Below, piece by piece: positions 5,906 to 6,940 of a stretch of DNA of 6,940 nucleotides. The position numbers were made by a program, and so were the translations under genes. The stretch is taken from NCBI GenBank assembly GCA_019117345.1, contig DWZW01000202.1:1-6940 (forward strand), in the 5' to 3' direction. The stretch comes from Claveliimonas stercoravium. Lineage in GTDB: Bacteria > Bacillota > Clostridia > Lachnospirales > Lachnospiraceae. Within the stretch, counting starts at the first letter, position 1. Each line of letters begins with the position of its first letter. The notes below the pieces were generated by a model. The model was not told where the DNA came from. It searched no databases and saw only the letters and a program-made list of their open reading frames with translations.

Positions 5906-6328
5906 CTAACTCCCCCACTGGTTCCAGAAGAACACAAACGCCCCCAGGCCTTTCCCGATAGCCATGCCCAGGATCGCCCAGGAGACGCACTTTGCCAGAT
6001 TGATCCTCCGGATAAAGACCGGAAATACATTCAGCACCTCCGCCAGAGCCATAGCCCAGCATCCTGTAAAAATCCCGGCAAGCAGTCCAAAAACTGCCAG
6101 CAGCTGTCCTCCTCCTGGCAGCGGGATCTGGTAGATGAAGACCAGGTTCCCCACTGCGCCGCCCAGGGCCGCCGCATCCTCGTAGAGAAGGACATGATCC
6201 CCTGTGTGAGTCCTGTCCGCAAAATCAGCCAGGATTCCCAGCTCAATAATGAAGGAAAACAGTCCTCCCGCCACAATGATCCCGGCGCTAAGTCCCAGAA
6301 TTCCCAGAACGATCTGCTGTATCCACAT
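5906..6328 (-). CDS. spoVAB: Stage V sporulation protein AB
   Basis: This 140-aa, very hydrophobic protein has the length and layout of Bacillus SpoVAB, with about four membrane helices (residues about 5-28, 48-70, 73-100 and 113-135). Recognisable stretches are LGLSAGIIVAGGLFSFI near the N-terminus, an EDAAALGGAVGNL loop and ALAEVLNVFPVFIRRI (94-109). In Bacillus it is needed for DPA uptake, but its biochemical role is not defined. The ATG at 6328 starts inside spoVAA, giving an unusually long 41-nt overlap; the binding site is modest (AAGGGG, about 10 nt upstream), as would suit coupled translation. The start is supported because the first hydrophobic helix begins almost at once, as in the Bacillus protein. 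Confidence 0.95.
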   Translation of the reverse strand: MWIQQIVLGILGLSAGIIVAGGLFSFIIELGILADFADRTHTGDHVLLYEDAAALGGAVGNLVFIYQIPLPGGGQLLAVFGLLAGIFTGCWAMALAEVLNVFPVFIRRINLAKCVSWAILGMAIGKGLGAFVFFWNQWGS

Positions 6329-6940
6329 CTATCTCTTTCCCCTTTCTGGAATACGTCTCGATCAGCGCGTTCTGTATCTCAGCCTCATAGGTCCGCATCT
6401 GCACCTCGATAGGCGTGGGGTCCTCAGAAAAACGCTTCTTCCCGAAATGATTGAAAAAGATCAGTATGCCTGCCACAAGTCCGATACTGTAACTCAGCTC
6501 CAGGATCGTAAATCCCTGCTCTTTTGTCCCCGTGACCAGCTCATAGACCTGGCTGAAAAGCCTTGTGACATCCACATCATTGTTAAAAGCCATAATGGAG
6601 AAGGCTGCCCCCGCAAATGTCAGGACAGCCACCCCCGCCGTCTTCACATAGTGCAGTAACTTTCCTCCTGACCGGGGCTCCCTGTAGGTGACAATCACAT
6701 CCGGACTTCCCAGGCTGACCACTTCAGCCTTTGGGAATTCCCCGTGTATGGCCTCCACTGCCCTAAGGACTGAGAGGGCTCTTCGCATGATCTTCTTGTT
6801 CCCGGCCGGACTCTCCCCATCCCGGAACCGGAAAAGGCGTATAGTCTTAATCTTCGCCTTCTGAAGGGCACCGGCGCACTCTATCTGAAATACATCCCCC
6901 ACGGTCACAGACGGTTTGTCTACCTCCACGTTGCCGTCTG
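6288..6940 (-). CDS. spoVAA: Stage V sporulation protein AA (5' end outside the window)
   Basis: 216 residues are visible, and the frame is still open at the window edge (DGNVEVDKPSVTVGDVFQIE). SpoVAA normally starts about ten or so residues earlier, so the in-frame GTG at 6929 is an internal Val codon and not the start. The N-terminal soluble domain (about 1-90) contains VTVGDVFQIEC and LGSPDVIVTY. Two membrane helices follow, at about 98-119 and 146-164. The C-terminal cytoplasmic tail is long, hydrophilic and charged (about 165-216), and its last 13 codons overlap spoVAB. In Bacillus the protein is needed for DPA uptake, and the N-terminal domain faces one side of the inner forespore membrane; its mechanism is unknown. 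The operon promoter, expected to be sigma-G dependent, must lie beyond the window. Confidence 0.94.
   Translation of the reverse strand, partial: DGNVEVDKPSVTVGDVFQIECAGALQKAKIKTIRLFRFRDGESPAGNKKIMRRALSVLRAVEAIHGEFPKAEVVSLGSPDVIVTYREPRSGGKLLHYVKTAGVAVLTFAGAAFSIMAFNNDVDVTRLFSQVYELVTGTKEQGFTILELSYSIGLVAGILIFFNHFGKKRFSEDPTPIEVQMRTYEAEIQNALIETYSRKGKEIDVDTADRSGNSGT

Noticed and set aside
5789..6412. 207-aa open frame on the plus strand
   Set aside because: It is antisense to spoVAB and the ends of its neighbours; Ser/His/Arg-rich composition indicates a shadow frame.
6929..6940. GTG at 6929 as the spoVAA start
   Set aside because: The frame stays open upstream with family-like residues (DGN) and no binding site is visible, so the gene most likely begins outside the window.
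1..6940. CRISPR arrays, tRNA or rRNA genes, riboswitches, complete insertion sequences
   Set aside because: I saw no regularly spaced repeats, cloverleaf, conserved riboswitch core or complete transposase anywhere in the window.

Overview
The window looks like chromosomal DNA of a spore-forming, GC-rich member of the Clostridia. A Lachnospiraceae-type organism is my best guess from protein style and codon use; this is an inference, not a database match. Every confidently called gene lies on the minus strand, so the window reads from right to left. Coding DNA is GC-rich, while the two intergenic stretches (about 1-169 and 3856-4000) are clearly AT-rich.

Right half (4001-6940): a compact spoVA operon, spoVAA (5' end cut off by the window edge)-spoVAB-spoVAC-spoVAD-spoVAE. 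The products are inner forespore membrane proteins plus the thiolase-fold protein SpoVAD. In Bacillus they take up dipicolinic acid (DPA) during sporulation and release it during germination. The genes overlap or nearly touch (41-nt overlap, 48-nt gap, 4-nt ATGA overlap, 1-nt gap), so coupled translation is likely. spoVAEa and spoVAF, which end the Bacillus operon, are absent here.

Middle (3856-4000): a 145-nt AT-rich gap. It holds a good sigma-A-like promoter for the next operon and, upstream of it, a short palindrome resembling a Fur box. I see no convincing intrinsic terminator for spoVA.

Left half (170-3855): a three-gene ABC exporter operon. It encodes a MacB/LolD-type ATPase, a secreted and C-terminally membrane-anchored protein with repeated CARDB/COG1361-like beta-sandwich domains, and a MacB/FtsX-type permease. 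The genes overlap by 17 and 32 nt. The beta-sandwich protein sits where a MacA/HlyD-like adaptor gene is often found, so it is probably the extracellular partner of the pump. The substrate cannot be read from the sequence.

Left edge (1-169): two strong hairpins with oppositely oriented T-tracts. One terminates the exporter operon. The other fits a plus-strand gene entering from the left, whose AT-rich C-terminal tail may end at position 101.

Nothing here is clearly a new system. The most worthwhile leads are the adaptor-like CARDB exporter, its Fur-like upstream palindrome, and the shortened spoVA operon running into it.
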